Made by a program: the position numbers and the translations under genes. A stretch of DNA of 27,082 nucleotides from JBHIFB01 sp046760905 (GTDB lineage Bacteria; Gemmatimonadota; CAZMKB01): positions 1 through 27,082 of the forward strand of contig JBHIFB010000032.1 in the NCBI GenBank assembly GCA_046760905.1, given 5' to 3'. The notes below the pieces were generated by a model that worked only from the letters and a program-made list of their open reading frames with translations, did not search any database and was not told the origin of the DNA. Positions 1-7,027 of this stretch are shown here, piece after piece. How positions within the stretch are numbered: the stretch's first letter is position 1; each line of letters opens with the position of its first letter.

Positions 1-37
1 ATGATGGGAAGCAAACCAGTAGCAGATGACCTGAACA

Positions 38-403
38 ATGATGGATTGCCCGATTGAGGATTCTATTCAAACGGACGTGGATGAGGGCGGCTATGCGGGA
101 AAGCTCCCGGTTTCCTTCGTTCTCTTGCAGAACTACCCGAATCCCTTCAATCCCACGACGACGATATCCTTCGAAGTGTCCGGAGCCCCTGGTGAGCTAA
201 AGCGTGTGAAACTCAGTATAATGGATAGCCGGGGCAGGCATGTGAGGAATCTGGTAAATGCCGAGCTTGCCCCGGGCATTCACAGGGTGATGTGGGATGG
301 GAGAGACGAGATGGGAGTGCCTGTGTCATCCGGTGTGTACCTATATTCGTTAAAGGCGGGTGATAAGATATTACTGACGAAGAAGATGGTCGTTTTGAGA
401 TGA
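38..403 (+). CDS. C-terminal fragment of a secreted FG-GAP protein with FlgD-like (T9SS-type) sorting domain
   Basis: This is the tail of a larger exported protein whose body lies before the window. It carries the motif LLQNYPNPFNPTTTISFEV (from about residue 30), followed by a beta-sandwich pattern ending GVYLYSL and KKMVVLR. This is the FlgD Ig-like / type IX-like C-terminal domain common in FCB-group and candidate-phylum bacteria, where it follows enzymatic or repeat domains and serves in surface export or anchoring. The frame is open only from position 35. Immediately upstream, frame 1 encodes VADDLNNDGLPD, an FG-GAP/VCBS calcium-binding motif, and then stops at TGA 55-57. The two parts probably belonged to one protein and are now separated by a frameshift, real or from sequencing. 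The ATG at 38 is therefore unlikely to be a true start. A terminator is not evident after the TGA. Confidence 0.7.
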   Translation: MMDCPIEDSIQTDVDEGGYAGKLPVSFVLLQNYPNPFNPTTTISFEVSGAPGELKRVKLSIMDSRGRHVRNLVNAELAPGIHRVMWDGRDEMGVPVSSGVYLYSLKAGDKILLTKKMVVLR

Positions 404-562
404 GAATTTGACATCTAGATAAAGATGCCGTGCTGTGAGATGTGCTATGCTCACCGTTAATTTCCTTGACACTTTCCCATTTTACAAGCCAGATTAAAGC
501 CTCTCGCTCCACTGCGGATCACGTTGACGTTAAAATTCCAGAACCGGGGGAGGTGAGCTCAT

Positions 563-709
563 ATGAAACTATTCTCGTTATGTATGAAGCTCGGGCTTAT
601 CTTTTCATTTGCAATCGCCTTATCCTGCACAAGGAAAGTTGAGGAGGAGACGGAGACCGGGGAGGAGGCACAGGTGACAGCCCAGGAGCGGATCCAGCAG
701 GGTGACTGA
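563..709 (+). CDS. Small lipoprotein (48 aa)
   Basis: A short ORF starting MKLFSLCMKLGLIFSF with a lipobox-like ALSC (Cys22), giving a predicted mature lipoprotein of 27 residues that is very rich in Glu and Gln (KVEEETETGEEAQ). A strong Shine-Dalgarno sequence, GGGGGAGGTGA (about 546-556), lies 6 bases before the ATG. The Lys-containing n-region, hydrophobic stretch and Cys form a classic type II signal peptide; the PROSITE-type lipobox allows Ala-Leu-Ser-Cys. The gene stands alone, and its last codons form the left arm of an intrinsic terminator. I do not recognise a family; small acidic lipoproteins of this sort are often envelope tethers or entericidin-like peptides, which is only a guess. 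The signal peptide, ribosome site and terminator together support it as a real gene. Confidence 0.72.
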   Translation: MKLFSLCMKLGLIFSFAIALSCTRKVEEETETGEEAQVTAQERIQQGD

Positions 710-726
710 TCCCTGCTGGATTTTTT
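692..726 (+). terminator. Rho-independent terminator overlapping the stop codon of the small lipoprotein
   Basis: The arms ATCCAGCAGGG (692-702) and CCCTGCTGGAT (711-721) are perfectly complementary over 11 bp, with the 8-base loop TGACTGAT (703-710), followed by five T (722-726; with the last arm base the T run is six). The TGA stop of the lipoprotein (707-709) lies inside the loop, so the left arm is coding sequence. Confidence 0.92.
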
Positions 727-844
727 CATAATCAGTCCATGCATCAGCCTAAAGACGAGGCTTTTCATTTGAAAGTATAATGAAAAATGATTATCTTTTT
801 TTCCCGGCTTGTATGAAGGGATCTCTCAACAGGGATAGTCATCA

Positions 845-2008
845 ATGGATAAGATCGTATACCTGGACAATGCTGCAACTTCGTGGCCAAAACCTCCCTG
901 CGTCATCAAGGCTATGAAGAAATTCATAGAGGAGGAGGGGGGCAATCCCGGAAGGTCTGGACACAGGTTATCCATCCAGGCCCTGCGGAGGCTGGATGAC
1001 ACGAGGGAGGCACTCGCCTCCATGTTCGGAGCCCGAAATCCGTTGAGTGTCGTGTTCACATCTGGCCTAACCGAGGCCGTCAACCTCGTTGTGTTCGGCT
1101 ACCTCCGGGACGGAGACAAGGTTGTCACCACGACGATGGAACACAATTCCGTGCTCAGGCCGTTATATGTGCAGAGGGAAAGGGGGGTGGAAGTTGCGAT
1201 CGTGAAATGCAATGTAGACGGTTCACTTGATCTGGAAAGGATCCATGATGCTATAGACGGGAACACAAAGCTGGTTGCCATCACACACGCTTCCAATGTA
1301 ACCGGTAATGTCATGCCCATAGCTGATGTGGCTAAAATGGCGCATGAGAAAGGGGCCAGTATCCTGGTCGATGCAGGTCAGACTGGAGGCTGTATTCCCG
1401 TAAACGTGGAAGAAGAGAAAATCGATTTCCTCGCTTTCGCAGGACACAAGGGTCTCCTGGGTCCCCCCGGAACGGGAGGACTCATCATAGGGGAGAGGGT
1501 CGATATAGAGCGGCTGACTCCACTCAAATTTGGTGGTTCGGGTGGACGATCTGAATCGAAAAAACAGCCCGGCGGCCTCCCGGATAAGTATGAGTCTGGA
1601 ACACTAAACGGCGTCGGTATAGCCGGGCTCGGAGCGTCAACGAGGTTAGTGCTAAGTGAAGGTATCGATGTGATACGAGCCAGGGAAAAGCTGCTCCTTG
1701 AGAAATTACTCACGGGCTTAACAGAGATCGACGGCGTCACGGTATACGGGCCCCTTTCGGCCGAAGCGTGTGCACCGGTCGTGTCTTTCAATGTTGGTGG
1801 TATGACACCACAGATCGTGGGAACCATACTTGATGAGGAGTATGGCATACTGGCGAGGGCGGGGCTCCAGTGCTCACCTCTCGCTCATGAAACTATAGGA
1901 ACTTCCCCGAACGGGGCAGTGAGATTCGGGATCGGATACTATACCGAAACACTCTCACTGGACCATGCCATTGATGCAGTCGGCACAATAGCTTCGAAGG
2001 CAAGGTGA
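845..2008 (+). CDS. Cysteine desulfurase / selenocysteine lyase-like (class V aminotransferase fold)
   Basis: A PLP enzyme of 387 aa, the normal length for the family, that removes S (or Se) from Cys/Sec to leave a persulfide or selenide. Visible features are YLDNAATSWPKP at the N-terminus, His100 in TTTMEHNS, Asp176 in ILVDAGQ, the PLP lysine Lys202 in FAGHKGLLGPPGTG, and the catalytic loop Cys343 in ARAGLQCSPLAH. The pattern fits the cysteine-desulfurase subfamily often found beside yedF and selD (TIGR01977-like) rather than IscS. It begins the selenium operon; AGGGA at 831-835 serves as ribosome site and a TATAAT lies at 776-781 without a good -35. Context suggests it feeds selenium to the downstream carriers and SelD; a general sulfur role cannot be excluded. 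Confidence 0.93.
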   Translation: MDKIVYLDNAATSWPKPPCVIKAMKKFIEEEGGNPGRSGHRLSIQALRRLDDTREALASMFGARNPLSVVFTSGLTEAVNLVVFGYLRDGDKVVTTTMEHNSVLRPLYVQRERGVEVAIVKCNVDGSLDLERIHDAIDGNTKLVAITHASNVTGNVMPIADVAKMAHEKGASILVDAGQTGGCIPVNVEEEKIDFLAFAGHKGLLGPPGTGGLIIGERVDIERLTPLKFGGSGGRSESKKQPGGLPDKYESGTLNGVGIAGLGASTRLVLSEGIDVIRAREKLLLEKLLTGLTEIDGVTVYGPLSAEACAPVVSFNVGGMTPQIVGTILDEEYGILARAGLQCSPLAHETIGTSPNGAVRFGIGYYTETLSLDHAIDAVGTIASKAR

Positions 2009-2041
2009 ATTCCCCCGGGGGCGCTGGAATGGAGCCAGGAA

Positions 2042-2389
2042 ATGAAAGAGATAGTTGATGCATGCATCCTTGTAACAGATGAGGGAATCGGTAACGGGCC
2101 CGAGGATCTCAGGATAGCGATGATGAAGGCCTTTCTTGGCACGTTGGTGGAGACATCACCACTTCCCGGCCAGCTGATATTCATCACAAACGGGGTCAAG
2201 CTTGTATGCAGCGGATCGGATGTGATAGATGATATCAGGGCTCTTGAATCGGCAGGAGTGACCATTCTCGCATGCGGAACATGCCTCAAATATTTCGATA
2301 TAATGAACGAGGTGGAAGTAGGCAAGGTCTCGAACATGTTCGAGATATCGGAAACCCTTCTTCGGGCAGGACACGTAGTCAGGGTCTAG
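2042..2389 (+). CDS. yedF: YedF-type selenium metabolism protein, DsrE-like domain only
   Basis: This 115-aa protein matches the C-terminal half of selenium-associated YedF: ACILVTDEGIGNGPEDL, LIFITNGVKLVCSGSDVI, then ILACGTCLKYFDIM and KVSNMFEI. The DsrE/TusD-like fold and the Cys pair in ACGTC are thought to carry persulfide or selenide sulfur. Canonical YedF has an N-terminal TusA domain with a CPxP motif; that domain is absent here, and the frame is closed upstream by the TGA of the desulfurase at 2006-2008. The start is set by GCCAGGA just before ATG 2042. It sits 33 bp after the desulfurase and 6 bp before the DUF3343 gene, so co-transcription is near certain. A role in selenium delivery to SelD is an inference from conserved gene neighbourhoods. 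Confidence 0.85.
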   Translation: MKEIVDACILVTDEGIGNGPEDLRIAMMKAFLGTLVETSPLPGQLIFITNGVKLVCSGSDVIDDIRALESAGVTILACGTCLKYFDIMNEVEVGKVSNMFEISETLLRAGHVVRV

Positions 2390-2395
2390 TGAGAG

Positions 2396-2623
2396 ATGGC
2401 ACATGACCTCCTGATCCTATTCTATTCACCATCTCATGCGATCAGGGCCGAGAAGGTCCTTCATGATGCAGGATTGAAGGCGAAAATTGTAGCGGCTCCG
2501 AGGAAATTGACAGAGAGCTGTGGGCTTGGGCTTAGATTACACAGCGAAGAGATTGATGAATCCCTCACTCTGCTAAGTAAAATGGGCGTAAAGGTGAAGG
2601 GAATCCATGATCCCGAAAAGTGA
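2396..2623 (+). CDS. DUF3343 putative Se/S carrier-like protein
   Basis: A 75-aa protein beginning MAHDLLILFYSPSHAIRAEK with a later AAPRKLTESCGLGLRL segment. This is the DUF3343 pattern: a small ferredoxin-like alpha/beta fold with one conserved Cys (here in TESCGLGLR) that recurrently lies beside yedF, cysteine desulfurase and selD. It is annotated in databases as a putative Se/S carrier. The start lies 6 bp after the yedF stop. No catalytic residues beyond the Cys are seen, and its biochemical role is not established in the literature I know, so 'carrier' is a context-based label. Confidence 0.85.
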   Translation: MAHDLLILFYSPSHAIRAEKVLHDAGLKAKIVAAPRKLTESCGLGLRLHSEEIDESLTLLSKMGVKVKGIHDPEK

Positions 2624-2649
2624 AACCACCTGTGAAAGAGGTTCGTGAG

Positions 2650-3705
2650 ATGACAGCTAAGAAGGCCAAGACTCTCACACAGATGACCGACTGTGCCGGT
2701 TGAGCCGGGAAACTGGGAGCTGGAGCTCTCTCACAGTTACTCGATGGCCTAAGGCACTCCCTCGGGGACGAGGTGCCGGAGAATCTTCTAGTTGGGCTCG
2801 CCCAGGGAGACGATGCCCTCGTATGGCGTATAAGCGCTGACAACGCGTTGATCGCGACCGTTGATTTCTTTACACCGATCGTGGATGATCCATACTGCTA
2901 CGGCACTATCGCTGCTGCAAATGCCATGAGCGATGTGTTCGCAATGGGTGGGAGAGTGGCACTTGCACTCAACGTGGCGGCTTTTCCGAGGGACCTTCCG
3001 CCTGAGGTGAGCGCCGAGATTTTGAGGGGTGGGGCTGATAAAGTGAGGGAGGCCGGAGGGATCATAGGTGGCGGTCATACGATCGTGGATAGGGAACCGA
3101 AATACGGGCTATGCGTGGTGGGTTTCGTGCACCCCGACAGGATCGTTACAAAAGCCGGAGCTTCTGCCGGGGACATTCTCCTGCTTACAAAGCCTCTCGG
3201 TACAGGGCTCATAACCACAGCGGCGAAGGCAGGGGACGTCCTGGATGATCACCTCGAGGCGGCAGTCGAGAGCATGAGCAGGCTCAACAACACAGCGATG
3301 AAAACGGCCGAATCGGCTGGAGTCCATGCAGCTACGGATGTCACCGGTTTCGGTTTGCTGGGTCATGCGTCTGAACTCGCATCGAGCAGTCGAGTTGATC
3401 TTGAGATACATTTTTCGAAGGTTCCGCTACTCGAGGGCACATCTGGTTACGCCTCCCGTTCTCTTTTTCCGGGGGGCTCCTTCACCAACCTCGAGCACTA
3501 TGCACCGAGCATCCTTATGGCTGAAGATGTCACTGAAGATGAGAAACTCATTCTCTTGACGCCTGAAACTTCAGGAGGTCTTCTTCTAACCCTGGGCAAG
3601 GAGACCGCAGAAGTATTCGTGAAGGGTATGAAGGAGGTGGGGCATGAGGTCTGGGAGATAGGTAGGGTCATTGTGGGGGAAGGGAAGATACGGCTCCTGC
3701 GTTGA
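2650..3705 (+). CDS. selD: Selenide, water dikinase SelD, selenocysteine-containing
   Basis: Makes selenophosphate from selenide and ATP, the Se donor for Sec-tRNA and 2-selenouridine synthesis. I start it at ATG 2650, preceded by AAAGAGG at 2635-2641. The reading frame then meets TGA 2701-2703 at codon 18, in the context DCAG-U-AGKLGAG. This is exactly where SelD has its catalytic Cys or Sec, with the essential Lys three residues later (E. coli Cys17/Lys20). Reading TGA as Sec gives 351 aa, close to E. coli SelD (347). Downstream are the AIRS/PurM-fold elements AQGDDALVW, DFFTPIVDDPYCYG, AANAMSDVFAMGG, GGGHTIVDREPKYGL, ATDVTGFGLLGHA and LTPETSGGLLL. A start at 2773, as simple ORF calling would give, would lose the active site. 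GTG 2620 is an alternative start with a poorer ribosome site. Last gene of the selenium operon. Confidence 0.95.
2701..2750 (+). promoter_or_regulatory. bSECIS-like hairpin for Sec insertion in selD
   Basis: Immediately after the TGA (2701-2703) the mRNA can fold: GCC 2704-2706 with GGC 2746-2748, AACUG 2711-2715 with CAGUU 2734-2738, and GGAGC 2716-2720 with GCUCU 2725-2729, around an apical UGGA loop (2721-2724). The loop starts 18 bases after the UGA. Position and a G-rich apical loop fit the bacterial SECIS that SelB recognises. The fold was done by eye and no energy was calculated. Confidence 0.72.
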
Positions 3706-3729
3706 AGTCCAGCATGCTTCGCTCAAAGT

Positions 3730-3761
3730 GACGGCTACCGGATTTTCAGGAGGTGGCTGTC
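3730..3761 (+). terminator. Hairpin after selD, possible terminator or mRNA end
   Basis: GACGGCTACC (3730-3739) can pair over all 10 positions with GGTGGCTGTC (3752-3761) if two G-U pairs are allowed, with a 12-base loop. It lies 24 bases after the selD stop. No T run follows directly (TTTTAT begins about 3778), so it is not a textbook intrinsic terminator; it could still end or stabilise the transcript. Confidence 0.4.
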
Positions 3762-3812
3762 CCCGCTTGTTGCAGAGTTTTATATTATAATTGTGAATAT
3801 TAAGGGGTGTAA

Positions 3813-5099
3813 ATGATGCCAGCCAAAATGCTAGCATCGGATGGCGAGGGGAATGTTCTCGAGATAGCGGAGTACGAAGTCCTCGCAAAAAGTGGGCCTT
3901 TCATTTATCACATAGAGGACGAGGACTTAATTCCACTTCCGGAAGGAAGCGATATCTTCGAGCTTAAAGGTCGAAGGCCAATCGGTTACAATAGAATAAC
4001 CGGTACTGTGGAGGAGGTGGCCCAGTATCAGGGAACTCCTCTCGTTGCTGTATCGGCCTTTCTGCCACCTGCACACACTATTACACACACGGCCGCATTC
4101 AGGAAGGATGCGGATGCACCCACACTTCCTCTCTTCGCCTATTCTCCCCTCGGTTGGAAGGAGGGTGGTTATGTGACCACAGCCGTCCGCGTGGATATGG
4201 ACAGACGTCAGGAGCCGGCTCTTTTTGATAGAGAAAGGCTTGAGAGGCTAGCGATGACGATGCTCAGCGATCGTCGGGAAAACAGGCTCATCGAGCACCT
4301 GGTCGAGAATTGTGCCCTGCGCTACAGCTGCCCGGCGGCAATGAATTATGTCTTCGGACGCTGGGAAATGCCTGTACCAACCTCCCCCGTCTGCAACGCC
4401 AGATGCGTCGGATGCATCAGCTCCCAACCCGAAGGCGGTTTCCCAAGCACTCAGGAGAGGATTGAGTTCATTCCCACTGCGAGTGAGATCGTGGAGGCGG
4501 CAGTCGAGCATATCAAAAGGGCCCAGAATCCAATCGTAAGCTTCGGCCAGGGTTGTGAAGGTGAACCCCTCCTGGTTGCCGGTCTCATAGAAGAGGCGTT
4601 GCGGGGTATAAGGAGACAGACCGGGGATGGCACACTGAATCTAAACACGAACGGGAGCCTCCCTGGCGAGGTCGAAAAGCTGGTGGACGCCGGCCTGTCT
4701 TCAATCAGGGTCTCTATGAATTCCGCCCGCGCAGAGTACTATCGCAGGTACCATCGGCCATCCGGCTACGGGTTCGAAGATGTAGTCGAGACCATCAGGA
4801 TAGCCAAGGCAGGGGGCGCCTTCGTTTCGATTAACTGCCTCCTGTTCCCTGGCTTTACGGATCTGCCCTCAGAGGTGGAGGCGATGGAGGAGCTCGTCCG
4901 TTCGCTGCGAGTGGACATGATTCAGTGGAGGAACCTCAACATAGATCCCGACTTGTATATGGAGGTCATTGATCAACCCGACGAGAGGGGGATGGGAATA
5001 AGCAGGATGATTCGGAAATTCGAGGCCGAAATTCCCGATCTCTGTCATGGCTATTTCAATCCATACCTGTGCGATGGGGCAGGAAAGCATGATCCTTGA
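3813..5099 (+). CDS. Radical SAM enzyme of unknown substrate
   Basis: A 428-aa protein with the radical SAM cluster motif CNARCVGC (Cys194, 198, 201), which binds a 4Fe-4S cluster that reductively cleaves S-adenosylmethionine. A SAM-binding-like GQGCEGEP motif lies near residue 247, and a barrel continues through LNLNTNGSLPG, SIRVSMNSA and INCLLFPGFTDLPSE. The first 165 residues form a separate N-terminal domain that I do not recognise. Two further Cys pairs, NCALRYSC (167, 173) before the motif and CHGYFNPYLC at the C-terminus, could support another metal site or a disulfide. AAGGGGTG before ATG 3813 sets the start; ATG 3816 is equally possible. It overlaps the N-acetyltransferase gene by 11 bp, so the products probably act together. 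Substrate unknown. Confidence 0.9.
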   Translation: MMPAKMLASDGEGNVLEIAEYEVLAKSGPFIYHIEDEDLIPLPEGSDIFELKGRRPIGYNRITGTVEEVAQYQGTPLVAVSAFLPPAHTITHTAAFRKDADAPTLPLFAYSPLGWKEGGYVTTAVRVDMDRRQEPALFDRERLERLAMTMLSDRRENRLIEHLVENCALRYSCPAAMNYVFGRWEMPVPTSPVCNARCVGCISSQPEGGFPSTQERIEFIPTASEIVEAAVEHIKRAQNPIVSFGQGCEGEPLLVAGLIEEALRGIRRQTGDGTLNLNTNGSLPGEVEKLVDAGLSSIRVSMNSARAEYYRRYHRPSGYGFEDVVETIRIAKAGGAFVSINCLLFPGFTDLPSEVEAMEELVRSLRVDMIQWRNLNIDPDLYMEVIDQPDERGMGISRMIRKFEAEIPDLCHGYFNPYLCDGAGKHDP

Positions 5100-5910
5100 G
5101 CCTGAGAGATACAGGGCCGCCAGCACCGGCTTCTTCAAGCACTTCTCCTTCACACCGGGGGGTCCGGTGAGGGATTTTCTCGAATTACTCATGGAGCGAT
5201 ACACGATGATCCCCTACGAGAACCTCAGCAAGATAATCAAGAGGGAGTATGTGGGGACAGGACCAGGCAGGCTGAGGCTGCCGGAAGAGGTACTCGGCGA
5301 CCACATCGAGAGAGGGCTCGGTGGAACCTGCTTCTCATTATCCTTCTATCTCATGAGCATCCTGCACAACGCGGGTCTTGAGTCTTATATCTGCATGGCC
5401 CATATGAGAAGAAGGAAGAATGTGCACTGCGTTACCGTTGTACGGACAATCGAAGGTAAATATCTTCTCGACCCCGGCTACGTGATAAGCTCACCTGTGC
5501 CCATGAAACGGAATTCTCCTGTGGTTCTCAAAACGCCACATGCATTCGTTAGGCTCACTTACGATAACGTCCGCCGGGTTTTCGATTTGTTCTCGGGAAA
5601 TCGAGATGAATTGAAATGGCGCTATCGTTTCAGTGACGTTCCGGTGAGCCTGGCTGATTTCCTCGAACACTGGCAGAGCTCGTTCGACCAGCAGACCATG
5701 GATAATATCTGCATTACACTTCGCAGGGGAAACAGGCTTGTCTACGTGCATGGTGATTATTACAGGGAAAGCCGCATCGATGGATTCAGCAAGAGACGGC
5801 TGAAGCAGAACCTGCACGGTACCATACAGCGCGTGTCGGGTGTGAGTGGACAGGTCATAGAGGAAGCGCTGTGTGCCCTCGGGCTGCATCGAAAGAAGGG
5901 GAACGATTGA
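5089..5910 (+). CDS. Arylamine N-acetyltransferase-like protein
   Basis: A 273-aa protein with the NAT family catalytic triad: Cys81 in RGLGGTCFSLS, His113 in KNVHCVTVV and Asp128 in YLLDPGY. The His-Asp spacing of 15 matches classical NATs (His107/Asp122), as does the PYENLSKII motif near residue 42. NATs move an acetyl or other acyl group from CoA to an amine or hydroxylamine through a Cys thioester; relatives also act in ansamycin macrolactam closure. I choose ATG 5089 (AGGA at 5081-5084, 11-bp overlap with the upstream gene) over ATG 5047, which would overlap by 53 bp. The C-terminal half is divergent from typical NATs. Tight coupling to a radical SAM enzyme suggests acylation in a small-molecule pathway, which is inference. 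Confidence 0.82.
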   Translation: MILEPERYRAASTGFFKHFSFTPGGPVRDFLELLMERYTMIPYENLSKIIKREYVGTGPGRLRLPEEVLGDHIERGLGGTCFSLSFYLMSILHNAGLESYICMAHMRRRKNVHCVTVVRTIEGKYLLDPGYVISSPVPMKRNSPVVLKTPHAFVRLTYDNVRRVFDLFSGNRDELKWRYRFSDVPVSLADFLEHWQSSFDQQTMDNICITLRRGNRLVYVHGDYYRESRIDGFSKRRLKQNLHGTIQRVSGVSGQVIEEALCALGLHRKKGND

Positions 5911-6447
5911 ATGGAGCCAGATCCTGTCAAGTTCGTCATAGGGGTGATTTATAGGGAAGGCCGGTTCATGGAAGAGGCGATCGGCATGCTTGTAGATGAG
6001 TTGGGGGAGACAGACTCCGTAAGTCCTCCATTCTCATTCAATGCAACTGACTACTATAACGAGGAGATGGGATCCCCACTATACCGGAGGTTTCTCTCCA
6101 TCAAGAGGCTCATGAGTCCGGGCGAACTCGTAGGTGTGAAGCTTCTGTCGCGGGAGATTGAAAAAAGACTTACAGATCATGGCAGGAGGAGGGTAAACCT
6201 CGATCCTGGCTACATGGATTATGGTAAGTTCGTGCTCGCCTCGTTCAAGTACAAAGCAAACAAGATTTATCTTGACCGTGGAGTCTATGCTGATCCGGCC
6301 CTGTACTACGAGAAAGGTATGTTTCGGCCATATCCGTGGAGCTTTCCCGATATGAGAAGCGGAGCCTACAACGATTTCTTTCTTAATGCAAGATCTTTGT
6401 ACAGGGAGGCCATGAAGGAACACAGGATGAGGGGTGCGGGGTGCTGA
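5911..6447 (+). CDS. DUF4416 family protein
   Basis: A 178-aa protein with the full DUF4416 pattern: VKFVIGVIYREGRF, PFSFNATDYYNEEMG, RRFLSIKRLMSPGELV, GRRRVNLDPGYMDYGKFVLA, KIYLDRGVYADPALYY and PYPWSFPDMRSGAYNDFF. The family is widespread in deltaproteobacterial and other anaerobe genomes with no known biochemical function; the conserved DPGY, Tyr and charged residues suggest an enzyme or ligand-binding fold. The ATG directly follows the stop of the NAT-like gene with no gap, so it is translationally coupled and the third member of the operon. No signal peptide or membrane segment, so cytoplasmic. Confidence 0.9.
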   Translation: MEPDPVKFVIGVIYREGRFMEEAIGMLVDELGETDSVSPPFSFNATDYYNEEMGSPLYRRFLSIKRLMSPGELVGVKLLSREIEKRLTDHGRRRVNLDPGYMDYGKFVLASFKYKANKIYLDRGVYADPALYYEKGMFRPYPWSFPDMRSGAYNDFFLNARSLYREAMKEHRMRGAGC

Positions 6448-6924
6448 TCAATCCTGTTTTTCGCTCTCACCGTCTGGGCGGGTGAGTGAGTCAAGCGGGT
6501 TCGGTCGCTTCTTCGAGGAAGGATCCTTGAACCGGTCATCGAGCTTTTTCATCCGCTCTCTCTTCTTCCGATCGAAGTCCTTGCCGGTGAACATCTCCTC
6601 TATTTTCTTCTTTTTCTCCATCCTGTCCGCCTTGAATTTTTCCACCTCCCTGATCATCTCGTCTTCGTCGATAGCTTTCGGAAGCTCCTCCAGTTTGAGG
6701 TGATCCGACACATGATATCGGTCATCGAAGGCACCCGTCACAACTTTCAAGGCACCCAGCTCGACAAGCTTATTACAGAGCAGCAAGGTGATATCCATGG
6801 AGAATCCGGATAGGGTAGAGATATCCGAAGCGGTGGGCATTTTCCCTTCTCTGTATGAGAACAGCCTCACTGCCGAAACTATTACATGACCCTGCTCGTA
6901 TGGTGAGATTTCTTTTTCTGTCAT
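6448..6924 (-). CDS. Hypothetical protein, winged-helix-like N-terminus and charged coiled-coil tail
   Basis: A 158-aa protein I do not recognise by name. The first 85 residues (SAVRLFSYREGKMPTASDIS, then GFSMDITLLLCNKLVELG) look like a small helix-turn-helix or winged-helix unit. Residues about 95-158 are strongly charged (MEKKKKIEEMF, FDRKKRERMKKLDDRF) and likely form a long helix or coiled coil. No signal peptide. Its stop codon abuts the stop of the DUF4416 gene on the other strand (sequence TGATCA). A promoter-like TTGATA-N17-TAATAT lies upstream (7028-7056 minus). No clear Shine-Dalgarno precedes the ATG, which makes the start less certain. A DNA-binding or adaptor role is possible but unproven. 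Confidence 0.72.
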   Translation of the reverse strand: MTEKEISPYEQGHVIVSAVRLFSYREGKMPTASDISTLSGFSMDITLLLCNKLVELGALKVVTGAFDDRYHVSDHLKLEELPKAIDEDEMIREVEKFKADRMEKKKKIEEMFTGKDFDRKKRERMKKLDDRFKDPSSKKRPNPLDSLTRPDGESEKQD

Positions 6925-7027
6925 AAGACACGTAATCGGTCAGCGAAGAAGGTTTCAGTCGATCGGGAGCTTCCCTGACCACTTTCAGGCTTGTTCAACT
7001 TCGTTTATTGGTAATATCATACAATTA

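Noticed and set aside
442..642. 66-aa plus-strand ORF overlapping the small lipoprotein
   Set aside because: No ribosome site or signal; the 563-709 frame has a strong ribosome site, signal peptide and lipobox.
2006..2041. TGA between desulfurase and yedF lies in the same frame, so could be read through as Sec or a fusion
   Set aside because: The 11 residues between have no conserved feature, yedF has its own ribosome site and start, and no bSECIS-like fold is seen after the TGA.
3781..3791. TATAAT before the radical SAM gene as promoter
   Set aside because: The nearest -35-like TTGTTG is only 13 bases away; no acceptable -35 at 16-18 bases, so not listed as a feature.
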